Source of the DNA: Ypsolopha sequella
Lineage: Eukaryota > Arthropoda > Insecta > Lepidoptera > Ypsolophidae
Length of the DNA: 64,000 bases
NCBI GenBank assembly: GCA_934047225.1
Contig: OW203997.1
Coordinates: 8,356,417-8,420,416 of the forward strand
Reading direction: 5' to 3'
The translations under genes and the position numbers were made by a program. Within the stretch, counting starts at the first letter, position 1; every line of letters begins with the position of its first letter. Below the pieces are notes generated by a model that was given only the letters and a program-made list of their open reading frames with translations, was not told the origin of the DNA and ran no database searches. This document shows, one piece after another, positions 38,345 through 49,826 of this stretch.

Positions 38345-39299
38345 AAATGCTATTAATTTTTTATTTCTTAACAAGAAAAACAAAGTTAAGTTATGCACTT
38401 AGCGCTAAGCGACTGACGTTTAACCTTAACCGGTAATTTCAGAATTTTTTACGTCGGTTTCAGTACAAATAAAATACAATAAACGGCAGGTTCTGAAATA
38501 CCCTCACTCAAAACTTTGTTATAAGTGTATAGATACTTCCAAACAATTCAAGCTATTCATTTCCAAACTAATTGACAACAGCGATATAATTTATAACGCT
38601 GATTGACAAGGTAAGCTTTACACAAACTTGTATTTTCGATAAACAAGGAGTAATGCGTATGCAATCGATATAGCATTCCTTTGATTTGATATTCAAATAA
38701 AAAAACAAATACATAACAGTTAAGCTGCGTTACCAAACCAGTTAGGTGTAGTGCCTATCCGGTGAAAACCGGTTGTAACCAAGACAGATAACCATTAGCA
38801 TACAAGGCAGCTTAACTAGTCGTTAATTAGACCAGCCCGATGCGTAGGCGCAAACTGAGTGATGCAAATCTGTCTGTGTAGCTCTACTTTATATTTATAA
38901 TGCTGTAAATCTCTGCGACTTGAAATGAGAAAGTTACTTTGTTGGTATTTTACGAACTCCATGCGACTAAAACTGTTGAGTTTGTGACTTTCAATCAAAA
39001 GTTCAAATTACTTTTAAACTAAAATCTCAACATTATATGGGTATTAAAAACAGAAGAAGGAAACATTTTCACGACACGAATCCCCGACGGGGTACCAGAG
39101 ATGTTTCCGAGTGTGAACTGCGATATGTATAAGGAACAGTGGACATTCGTACACACCCACGTTTCAACGACGATTATTTCGTCCCAGAGTGATGGGTGGT
39201 GACGATGAGCCCTATAAAGCCATACTTCGAACACGAATATAATATAGACCTTCGAAACATGCAGACCAAACAGGAATGTAGCCCCATCGGCGGGTTTAC

Positions 39300-39457
39300 T
39301 TTCTCAAACCAACCAAAGGTTGCCTGGAAGATATTGCAATTAGAAATAAGTGACGCCTTTGTACACAATGTCTGTCTTTTATGTGAAAATGTGTTGTAAA
39401 TTATGTTTGTAAAGGTACAAAAAGTGTAATAAATAAATAAAAAATAAATATGTTATA
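39300..39457 (+). mobile_element. LINE 3' end, truncated (second copy)
   Basis: It shares GTTGCCTGGAAGATATTGC, the GACGCCTTTGTACACAATG box and an AATAAATAAATAAAA tail with the copy at 37171. Part of it lies in a chance 67-codon plus-strand ORF (39196-39399) that I do not accept as a gene. Confidence 0.6.
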
Positions 39458-39778
39458 TATAATACCAAAAATAATTTATAATACTAGTACAAAGAACTGA
39501 CTTCACCTTTTCTCAATTATTTGAATAAAGAAAAGAAATATGTGATAATGAGAGGTCATCATCATTATCAACAAGTGAAAGCTTTATTCGCTCCGTTGAC
39601 CTATTCGATCTTGACTAACTTTTATTTACAATAACAATTAATTTAGTTAAAATTAATAAATAACCAGTATTTCTCATCCAATTTAGGTTGCCTTGCTAAA
39701 GATAAGCCAGGCTAGTTAGAAGTACAGTAACCTGCGTAACTGTTTATTAAACTAGTCTTATTTTATCGCTTTTGATTT

Positions 39779-40647
39779 TTAAGGCGATATGTAAAAGTTT
39801 TAGTGTCCCTGTTACTCAGTGGAATGCACAGAACTTGGAAAAGCTGGAAAAGCAAGCAATTGGTCAAGAATAACAATAAAAAATATATGAAAAAATTTAA
39901 ATATCACTTTAAAAAAAAAATATTTGTTTGACGCCAGGGTAGACAATGGTATCGATTCGGTGAAGCACATCTTAACTTATTTGACAGGACTAAACTTAAT
40001 TTAAGCGTTCTGTCCTTGTCTTTTCGATAAAGAAAGAAAAAGACAGGACGCTTAAAGTAAGGTTAGTCCTGTCAAATAAGTTAAGACGTGTTATGCCGAA
40101 TCGATACCATTGTCTACCATAGAGTGAAAATTTCCTATACAAACTTTTTTTTTTAAAGTGATATTGCAATTTTTTCATATTTTTTTTATTGTTATTCTTG
40201 ACCAATTGCTTGCTTTTCCAGCAAAAAGTTCTGTGCACGCCACTGCTTACTCCATATGCGAAAAAACCTTCAGTGCGAGAGGGACGGATTCGTGGAAAAG
40301 TAGCAAAAAGTCGGTTTTTTATAAATATAAAATGTACTAAAGTTGCTACCAAAATTTCGTTTAACCAGGTCCTCCTAGATACCGTTAAAACCCATCTAAT
40401 AAAATATAATTGCAGTCCATATGTCATTCTAAATTGTCAAACCAGGTGAATTGGTGTCGAAAAAGACCTTATTTCAATAAATATTTCTATCGAGCCGAAT
40501 TTCTCCAATCGCTTTTCTGTTTTAACAGATCCCTAGAAAAAGAATCCAGAAAGAATGTACTTTTTTATCAAAATAATACATTATTTACTGAAGTAGATAT
40601 ATTATGCAAGTTCTTAAAGTGTCGATTTTTTTTCCGTAGCGCCTTAA
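39779..40647 (-). mobile_element. TTAA-flanked MITE, piggyBac-like (copy 3), carrying a nested foldback MITE
   Basis: It is bounded by TTAA at 39779-39782 and 40644-40647, with inverted ends GGCGATA and GTAGCGCC. In reverse orientation it matches the elements at 18462 (GAGGGACGGATTC block) and 14783 (TTTCTCCAATCGC block). It is longer than they are only because a foldback MITE (39817-40245) was inserted near its left end, splitting CCTGTTACTCC. Confidence 0.75.
39817..40245. mobile_element. Foldback MITE, full-length copy, nested in the TTAA element
   Basis: The ends are CAGTGGAATGCACAGAAC and GTTCTGTGCACGCCACTG. The inner hairpin runs from GGTATCGATTCGG to CCGAATCGATACC. TTACT lies on both sides (39812-39816 and 40247-40251), a target duplication confirmed by the uninterrupted copy at 18462, where CTGTTACTCC is continuous. 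Chance ORFs of 143 and 86 codons arise from the palindrome. Confidence 0.8.
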
Positions 40648-41399
40648 CCAACTACATACCCATCCAGGTACCATCTTGCAATCGTTTACATTTGGCTAGT
40701 AATAAAATAGTATAACCTGCGCAATTAAAAAAGGAATCTGAAAAGAAAAATGGCGCTCATCATCATCCCCACTCGCTCGCACAGTATATCTGTCATCAGT
40801 CGCACACTTGCGGTACTGCATGCAAAAAAAGTAGTCTCGATTTGCTGCTCAAGCTTACTCCATACAAAATATACTAAAGAAACAATTTTCTTGCTGACTG
40901 TATCACAATTTAATGCAGATACAAGCAAATGACGCCATTATCAATTCGGGTTACTTTTTAATTCAAGAAGTACTTTTTAACCCTCTCACTTCACTTCTGC
41001 CTCTACCCGTGTAAATCAGTAAGTTCCCATAGCTTAATTTTTAAAGTATATATATAAAAAAAAAACATGGAATATTATTAATTTTAGGACATACATAGTT
41101 TTCATTATTTTGGTATATAAATTAACCATTATCTTTTTATGATTTTTTTAAGAATTGTCCGATATGACGACACTTGAGAATTTTAGATATTATACTGATA
41201 GTGATGTGTGATTGTTTATAAAAAAGTGGTCTGTCTCTGTCTGTCTACTCACCTGTCATCCAGCTGTCAAATCAGTCGGAAGCTAATTATTATAAATTGA
41301 TCTTGATAGCAAAGGACACATTTCTAAACAGCCATTTCTCAAGTTACGTCACACGAAGGCAAATGGAAGTTGCAGCTTTTTGGTAAAAATATTCATCAT

Positions 41400-41512
41400 A
41401 ATGAGGTTTTTCAGACCACAAGTTCTAAAAAAATACGGCTTATTTAACATAAACCTCGAAATGGTTTTCGAATTAACACACCTTAACATAATTTAATCTA
41501 AGTGAATAGAAA
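41400..41512 (-). repeat. Dispersed repeat fragment, partner at 53388
   Basis: In reverse orientation it matches 53388-53470: AGATTAA(A/G)TTATGTTAA, GTGTGTTAATTCGAAAACC, and the AAGCCGTATTTT...GGTCT(G/A)AAAAACC block. Family unknown. Confidence 0.5.
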
Positions 41513-41805
41513 TAGGTATCAACAAAGCAAAATAAACAATTTAAAGCACACACAATCACAAAGGTACCTACTTGTAATCATGTAATCGTAAGTCGGTAGT
41601 ATAATGCTACGCGCGGTATACTTAGAGGTTATCAATCTATCACGCAATGAAACGCTGTTCATTTATCATTGAATACACGATTCATCTTGTAAAAACTCTG
41701 GAATTCAACTTTATACCAGCTTAATAAACAATTTGTAAATTTTTATTTGATAATTATATTTTGTGTGGGGGAAATACGGGTCATTTTTGTGCCAAGCCTT
41801 ATAAA

Positions 41806-42023
41806 GCCGAAATCTGGCGATAGTGTAGTCGTCCATAGGAACAACTTTCCGTGAAAAAAAATAGAGAAATCGGGAAAAAAATATCTTTATTTCATATATT
41901 TTGGTCGGCTAGCTATGTAACTGTAACTTTTCTAAGGAACAGCTGATTTTTTTTTCGCGATTCGAGTGTTGGCTTCATAGTAAATGTTGTTCGTATGGAC
42001 GAGTACTATAGCCAGTTTCCGGC
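41806..42023. mobile_element. MITE-like element with imperfect inverted ends
   Basis: The left GCCGAAATCTGGCGATAGTG...CGTCCATAGGAACAAC mirrors the right GTTGTTCGTATGGACG...TATAGCCAGTTTCCGGC over about 42 bases with a few mismatches. The interior is A-rich and non-coding. Confidence 0.6.
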
Positions 42024-42748
42024 TTCCGCAACTTCATCTTAATGGCTTTGATTGATACAGCCAAATTTATCTTGGAGACTCGGTAAGTGGTCAGCAGCGC
42101 CAAGGACCTTTTTTGCAAAATAAGAAAAATATTATTTGAGCCCCTATACTTGTTTAATTTAGTTTGCCTTGGTACTGTTAACCGACAAAGTCCCCAGTAT
42201 CAATTTGACTATATCAATCAAATTCACCTTATTTTGTCATCTCCAGTGAAACGCGACCGAGTACCTATGGAATTTACAAAAAATAGAAGCTACTAGACCA
42301 TTGGTGCTTGACTTATTTAATAATAATCTCCATCTAAAAATAGCAGAAACTAACGAGCCAGCTGTCCCAGTATCAAATGACAAAATTCACAATCATCACA
42401 ATAAAGCCGAGGTCAGAATGATGTCAACTGACATAACAAAACGCCTGCTTGATACCGCTGACTGACAGTACTGACTGACATCATGATGACATTCTTTATT
42501 GGACATCAGCACGATTACAAAATATTACAATAAAACATCCGATAAGAAATTAGCGCACGAAAGGAAAAAACAACAAATTATAATCTCTATTCAAATACCT
42601 CTTTTCAATCAAGTTATAACTAAATTTTAGTCCTTAGAGATAAAGTACAATATTTCTTAAATTTAAACTTACTTACTCTTATATATAACTAAATTTATGG
42701 AGGCGGCACCTGCATTATTAACCTATCTTAATATCAAAATAAACCACT

Positions 42749-42893
42749 AAGGGCCGATTTTTCAATTGCCAGATAAAATTTATTCCTAGGAATAAACTAT
42801 ATCGATTTCATAAAACAAAAGATGTTAGAGTGAAACCAACGTAGTTTATTCATAGGAACAAATTTTATCTGTCAACTGAAAAATCGGTCTTAA
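42749..42893. mobile_element. Small MITE with about 50-bp inverted ends
   Basis: AAGGGCCGATTTTTCAATTG...GATAAAATTTATTCCTA on the left pairs with CATAGGAACAAATTTTATC...TGAAAAATCGGTCTTA on the right. The flanks are CTAA and TTAA, so it may be another TTAA-type element with one mutated target copy. Confidence 0.65.
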
Positions 42894-45800
42894 ATTAAAA
42901 AAAAAAAATTGTCTAGGTCAACTAAATTTGCAAATAATATCCTCACTTTGCCTTTTGCTCTCAAGTAAAGAAAAGTAGTCTTACAATGGGTGGCTGGCAG
43001 TGTGGGGCAGGCAGCAGGCATGAGCTGGTTTATAGCAACTAATAATAACAACTTAAACTCGATCCAATAACGATGGCCATAAACATGCGACACGTACTCG
43101 ATTAAACGAGTCATCCATTAGCCGGCTGAAAGTCGAAACGTGGCTGTAAATGCTGTAATACCACTTTAAAGTCCAACCACTTGACATCGGATATCGTCTA
43201 AAGACCGGACGTCGACTCATAAGACCACAAACTCAAGGGGACGTTTCTAATCGAGAAACTTGTTCTACATCATCTGTTGCCGCAGGATGTGACACATAAA
43301 TCAAGGAACACATTTTAGGGACGGCGTCTTAATAAACAAAAACCCTGCTTACATTCTTGTTTTTTTTTCGCTTATTTCTTTTGTCTATGAACACGTTTTG
43401 TAACCTTTTTTTGCTATGTAGTCGGAATTTAGCACAGTCATCTTAATCTCAGTTTACGGTCTATTAGGTACAGGAAAGTAAATACTTCAGCTATCGTCGT
43501 TCTAGTTCAAATCGATTATTTTATCGAACACGAGTAACCAGTCAAGATATCGGTGGACATCGCACGATATCACGTGGAAACTACGCAATAGGAACGTAAA
43601 CATTGTTATCAGTTGCATTGCTAACTCAGTTCTTGTTATTTATGATTGTTTTAAACGTGTTGAATAAAACAGCAGGGCAAGCAGCGAATGTTTGGTAACA
43701 TATATCGTTTTACGTCAGAGCACCGGATACTCGATGAGTCCCACGCTCCGCCTGCCTTTGAGCATGTAATTGTGTCAAATCGTACAATACACTATATACT
43801 TCTTCACAATGTGCTTACATTTCCTTTTGTTATTCCACAACTCCAGCTAAATGTGGATCGGGCAAGATAACACCCAATATCAATATCGTCCGAAACGGGA
43901 TCCACGCTGATCCTTACCCGGAAAAAAAAATGTTTACATTTTTTATGCGCCCAAAAAAATCAGGTACGGTCGTAAAATTGCCCATTTCGAAAAATTCAAA
44001 GAATATTTTTTGCTCTCCAGCAAAAACCATCGCTTTTGCCACGAAAGGTTCATGTTGGGTATAATTAAACTAGTAATAATAAGAATGGTTTTGGGAATTT
44101 CTTTTGTTGTGAAACGAGGGGTGATTTCTATGGCGGGTAACGACCGCGGCAGGTGGTATATAAGGCGGTTGCTGTCAAGAAATACTCGTATATTTTAGTA
44201 AAAAAAGTACAACAAAAACTGGTTGGGCTCGGAGTAAGAACATCCGCCAATGTCAAATAAAGGTCGACTGAGCGAGAATTCACTCCTCTGCTTTTATTAT
44301 TATCTAGGATGTGAACGTATTTAAATGGGAAGGTATTCATTAATTTTATTAATAACATTAGTCATAAAAGCAAAATATAAACAGGTTTATGATTACTGCA
44401 GGAAATATAAAGCTATTAAATTTGCCTTGAATATGTATATGGCAATTATCCGAACAACATTAAATTCAGAAGATTAACCTTGCATATTTTTAGATTAAAC
44501 TCGAAAAACCACTCCAATTAAAAATCATTTTTACAGCTTTTTATGCAATATTGTAAATGCTCTGCTTATTTTTTACTCTAAATCATATCCTTGAAATATA
44601 ATAACACGTAAAGTAAGGCAGTTACTGTGAATGAAGGTAGATTAAACTCTAGCCTATCACCAATTTATTATTAAATCTAACAACAACAACTATTACTTAT
44701 ATGTATTAAGGTGTCACTTAAAACCTTTAACAAAGGCACAGAAAACACAGCGAAAGTAATAATACATCTATTCAATTTATTGCAATAATTTTTATTTCAA
44801 ATACTATTATTATTGCTATGATCTTCCACTTTTGTTATCTTGATGATGTAGTTGTACTAAGCTATTCAATTTTGGAATGTCTGTCAGGAGAAAGCTTATC
44901 GATAGATCATCCTGAACGCAATTTAAAATGAGAATTGGTGATTACCTTCACGTTAGGAGAAGAGGTGATAAATCTAATTTCACGCCACGTACGTAGACAC
45001 AGGGACAAGTATTCTGCTACACGCAATAAAGTTTAAAAGCCCCGTATCTTTGTATTCATCCGGCTCAGGCCCATTAATATAATGAAGCCACAGAGCGAGC
45101 ACAACACGTTTGTAGCCGGTTGCCACGTCCGCATGAGGCACAAAAGGAATGCTCAATATTATTATTACCCGTACACTACACAAAAAAATACTGACATTGC
45201 ATTTTTTACTGTGGCTGGGTAGAACCGTGCGGGTGGAGGAGAGGCGGGCAAAACCGGTCTAGTAAAAAAATAAAAGGCTGTTTGTGAAGGCATGAGCATA
45301 AATCATGCCGAGTCACGACCGCGACCGGTTTGGTCTGCAGTCTCGCTCGTCTTGTCTCGACTTCACAAATGAGCCTTCAATCAAGGTCGGTCGACTGTTT
45401 GGAACATCGCTGCTGCTAAATTATAGCCTGTTTTATTATCGCTCTTTATTTATGGCTTGTTATTTTTTTTGTGAATTCTGTGTCCCAGGCAGTTATTGAT
45501 GCTCGTTCATTTAATGATCTCATGTTGAACTTAATAATAGCTTATCATAATAATCTTCTATTAATTTTACATCTCATATGAGAAAACTACACGTAATCGT
45601 TCTGGAAGCAAGTGGTGTTATTATTATTCCTCGTAGAGAAGTAACTTGTAGAGAAGTTGTTAATAATACAGCGAGCAATACCCATTGTGTATGACGATAA
45701 AAACAAACAATTTCTCATTAGGCGACTACCGCGAAACGTCTATTGTTCTCGTGGGGACATGACATAACGGACCGACTTCGCTTCAATGCTTATCTGACGA

Positions 45801-48381
45801 CCTTTGGTATGAACACAATATGGATATTTGCGAAATTACACACATAAATCGTGAATACTTAACATCAAAATAAACAATGAAGTCATAAATAGATGTCAGT
45901 TGATAATAGCGTGGAGTAAACAGACTTGTTTGCTTCTAAATTGCTTAACATTTTAGCAATAATGTGAAGGTAATTTAAACTAGAATGCGAGTAGACTATT
46001 TACAGTGAAGCCAACAGAGTGGAACAGGGCGATGGGGTCAACGACTGGGAGGCCTCGGACCAATTCATGACACGAGATTGAATAATAAATTGATTGCGAT
46101 CCGCGAACGAAACGCAGAATCAAGGCCGGTAAATTAGCACCAGCCACCATTTCGTCCGCTGCAATCACGAAACGTTTTCCTCTATTATACTTTATGCTGT
46201 ATGACCTAATTTACCTTGCTCTATCCAGCGCTGTTATTGTATTGTAAAAGCACCGCGTTAGTACTTTTACTTTGCTTTACGTGTGTGTTGGCGACCGGTG
46301 AGAAGAGATGTTAGTTTACTGCTTATAGATACGAGTAGTTATATTCCTAAATCGTTATTAGAAACTGTTATAGTTTTGAATATTCATTGAAAAAAATGCC
46401 ACTGGTCAAACTTTGCACCCGTTCCGTTGCCCCTAAAAACGATCGGATTCCAGTCCCGCTATGCTCTTACTTTGAACCGAAAACCTTAAACTTATAAATT
46501 AATATTTATAAATATAAAAATTATCGGTTTCCTCTTCTACTATAACGGCTCTAACTTTGGAACGAAGACCCTATATAAATTATGTTATAACCATAATAAT
46601 GATCGGGTTGCACTCTATAAATAGAGTCTAGTTTTGTACGGTTTGTATAATTTGTGTCAACTAAAAAAGAAGGCCGATGTGAGGTTAGATGAAACACATT
46701 TATTTGACACGTCACAAAAACAAGAACATATACGAAAACATCTGCAAAACTTTACGCTTTGTAGGCAGATCTATGCTCCCGCGCAAGCCCCTTCCTTGTT
46801 GACGCTTGAAAAATGCGCAACTGCGATGCTATTTTTGTGACTTTATCCTCATTCGCCTTCTGTTAAGTTATTTTAATATGTAACAATGAATAATTTCTTT
46901 ATTGATCCAGATACCTTTAGGTTGTCAGTACTAATTATCTATAACATTAACACTTATACGTTACTATTATTTATTATATGTAAATACGATGCAATACTTG
47001 AAATGCTTCCACTTTAACGTTTCAAAGACAATATTTACAAGAATTTAGTTCTAACTTTTATTTACGTACTTTTACAATCGAATTTTACAGTGTGTTAACA
47101 AACATTTATGTTTCAAGAGAGAAAAGTAATATAGGTAGCTTAGGGAATCCTGAGCTGATTTTCAGAACCGGGAATTTCGGTACTAGTCTTCAAAGGAACT
47201 GGGATTTCCCGGTAATTTTAGAATTTTCGGTACCATTTCTTTTCTTCTCTTTGGTGATGTAGAATAGAAACGTTATAAGATCGACAAGAGCATCAATTCC
47301 AGAAATTTATGAAAATGTAAAAAAAAAAAATTAAAACTGCAGATTCAAGTGTTTTATCAATATGGAATCTTGTTCTGGATTGATATGTCGCAATAACCAA
47401 TTGAAAAATTATGGAAAACATCAGTTTCACAGGTTGATACGACAACACCATAATATTAGAGCCGCAAAAATTGCATAAATAGGGCATTTAGTTATAAATT
47501 ATAATTTTTTCTGTTTATAGAGTGCAAATTGTTTTATAAATATTGCATTTAGTAAGGTTTTCAGTAGAGATGTCCTCTTACTTTGTAATTCATTGAAATA
47601 ACTTTGCTAATCTGTTTCTTTTTTCACATACATTCCCAAATGACCCCAAGCTTAAAATGAATTGGATGAAACAAAACATAAACATTAAAATATATTTATT
47701 GAGTATAATAGATCAGGCATAAAATATAATGAATATCTGACTCCTAAGAAAGTGTAAACTGTAAGTCAGAACATTCCCATAATTTTAGTTTGTTATAATT
47801 TTTAGCTATTTATGGCCAAAAAGGTACATACAAAAATTATAATTTAACTATTTTTTTTAAACTTAAGGTTAGTATTTGAGCTGTATTATTTGAGAACAAA
47901 GAGTAAATTATTTTAACTGTAAAATTACTGTAAAATTATCGTTTGGTCTTGTTATACATTTTTATAAAATAAAAACGTTTACCTAAAGTTTCATTAAAAG
48001 CATTGAGTTTTTGAAAATTCTCAGCTAAAAACAATTTTTACAAATGATGAACCTACATATTTTTGATGTTTTAATGGTATTGTAGGAGCTTCAAAATAAT
48101 TGGACGTTTCGTTTTAGAATTATATAATAGCTAAATACTCGAATATAAAACATATAATTATTTTAAAGTTACTATATTACGAGTGTTTTAGTATATTTCT
48201 CCTGAATTCGTTTAATTTCGTCCCATATCTGATGAACCAGTGCTCTTCTTTCGACACATACTGATATCAGGCTCTCCCTGGAAACAAACGCCTTAGCCCT
48301 ATCTGAGCCATTACTGGGGAAAACACGAAGAACACCTACCACCGGGTCACAGAAACCAAGGCTAAACTGTTTATAAGCCAT
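42894..48381. other. No gene seen
   Basis: AT-rich. At 46400-46625 motifs such as GATCGG(A/G)TT and TTTGGAAC recur loosely, as in a degraded repeat. At 47165-47245 AACCGGGAATTTCGGTAC and TTTCCCGGTAATTTT...CGGTACC form an imperfect inverted pair. ORFs of up to 76 codons have no support. Confidence 0.5.
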
Positions 48382-48630
48382 TGATTGAATGAACCATGAC
48401 TTCGTGTCGACTGGACTAAGAATATTCTTAAAAGTTTTCCACATGAATAAGAGGAAACTGAAGCCCTTGAATCGACCATAATTTCCTGTCGGCTGGACCA
48501 AGGATATCCTTAAAAGCTGGGGTATTTTCCCTAATAATGACATGTTACCACGAACTGTCTGTATCCCAATATCCTTATACACAATATCCCAAACAATCGA
48601 ACATATCATATTGCCCGCTGAGTTTGGCTC
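48382..48630 (+). pseudogene. Probable LINE ORF remnant with an internal 82-bp duplication
   Basis: Two related segments, 48382-48434 and 48464-48516, lie 82 bp apart. Each contains TGTCG(A/G)CTGGAC, translating to D/G-W-T-K-(N/D)-I-L-K-S on the plus strand. That resembles the W-T-D-D-(I/L) motif near the C-terminus of RTE-like LINE proteins, also seen at 49527. The later part reads Q-T-I-E-H-I-I-L. The 145-codon minus-strand ORF here (48172-48609) is antisense to this and is probably a shadow. Confidence 0.3.
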
Positions 48631-48633
48631 CCA

Positions 48634-49407
48634 AGGGAATCCAATCCCGCAAACGCGGGATCCCGCAAACGCGGGATCCCGCTAATGCGGGATCCCGCAC
48701 CTTTTTTGCGGGATCAAAAATGCGGGATTACTCATGCGGGATCCCGTACGTTCGCGGGATTGAAAAAATAAAGACGTGTGGCACTCGGGGACTGCCGCGG
48801 TAAAGCTATTGCATAGCATTTTTTATATCCAAAAAATGTCAAAAAAACTGTCAATTCTTAAGAAGTGTCAAATTTTAAAACGGTACCGTAATCAGCGACC
48901 CTACACACCCCTTGATACCGAATTAAATGCAAATTGGACCACTTTTTAAGACGTGTCAAAAAACTGTCAAAAGCTGTCAAATGTCAACTTTTTTAATTTG
49001 GCCATGTAGCCCCTGTAAAACCAATCATTATAGTCTAAACCCGGAGTCAGTAGCTTAAGGCCTCCAAAGTTTTGACATTTCCGGCGCTTAGATCTCGGCG
49101 AGCAGATTTTAAATGCCTCTAAAACCAATGAATATGTTCTATTTCAAATAAAAATCTAAATATGAAACGTGAAATTGTATTGTCTTAAACATCATTATAT
49201 TTAATTTATAATATAAGTGATAACTTTGCTTCATGTTGATAAGAATAATTAAAAATATTTGTGTGTATTTTCTTTCTTTAAATTACATGAAACAAAAATA
49301 ATAATAATTAAAATCAATCCCGCAAATCCCGCGGGATCCGCGGGTTTGATGATCTTAATCCCGCAGGCTTGCGGGATCGCGATTTTGATGCGGGATTGGA
49401 TTCTCTA
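48634..49407. mobile_element. Non-autonomous hAT-like element with GCGGGATCCCGC arrays
   Basis: The inverted ends are AGGGAATCCAATCCCGCA on the left and TGCGGGATTGGATTCTCTA on the right. GCTCCCA flanks both sides (48627-48633 and 49408-49414), giving at least 7 bp and probably 8 bp of target duplication, as for hAT transposons. Near the left end, GCGGGATCCCGC occurs three times at 18-bp spacing (48654-48701), with further GCGGGAT copies to 48769 and in the right 90 bp. Such subterminal repeats are typical transposase-binding arrays. The interior has several TGTCAA motifs and no transposase ORF. Confidence 0.7.
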
Positions 49408-49526
49408 GCTCCCAGCAATCGTTGACTTAATCAGGCTAATGAACAAGCCATTACAGCCGTTACGACAACACTGTTTAGTTCCCAGGCGAATAGGAAGAAA
49501 CTGAACCGGCAATCGATGGGGGAAAA

Positions 49527-49690
49527 GTTCTCGATTGGAGACCACGAACCGGCAGACGCAGTGTAGGACACCCGCCAGCTCACTGGACTGGCGACCTAAA
49601 ACATATTGCCGGTAGTGGCTGGATGAGGATGGCCTTGAATAGAAAGATGCGTGCCCTCAGAGAGATGTCCAGCAGTGGACAAATATTGGC
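49527..49690 (+). pseudogene. RTE-like LINE, C-terminal ORF fragment
   Basis: One plus-strand frame reads DWRPRTGRRSVGHPP, then A-H-W-T-G-D-L-K-H-I-A-G-S-G-W-M. It closely follows the C-terminal G-R-P-P-A-R-W-T-D-D-x-x-x-x-A-G-x-x-W pattern of lepidopteran RTE-type retrotransposon proteins. The expected E-A-Y-V-Q-Q-W end is replaced by a degenerate M-S-S-S-G-Q (from ATGTCCAGCAGTGGACAA), so a frameshift or decay is present. The upstream part is cut off from the remnant at 48382 by the hAT-like insertion, and the two may be one insertion. Confidence 0.6.
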
Positions 49691-49826
49691 TGACAACTTT
49701 ATTGTACCCAAAAGACACACAAAAGAAAAACAGAGTTTTGAAAACATAATTTTGTACAAAGGTATCACTTGAAGCGATTTCTTCCAGCCAACCGTTACGG
49801 TTGGGTAGTAAAGAAATTATTATCAC

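Noticed and set aside
38576..38616. Plus-strand exon-like block ending GACAAG|GTAAGC
   Set aside because: All three frames contain stops between the nearest acceptor and the donor.
39996..40427. 143-codon minus-strand ORF
   Set aside because: It is produced by the palindrome of the nested foldback MITE plus the flanking TTAA element.
48172..48609. 145-codon minus-strand ORF
   Set aside because: It is antisense to a probable LINE remnant whose plus-strand frame has recognisable motifs.
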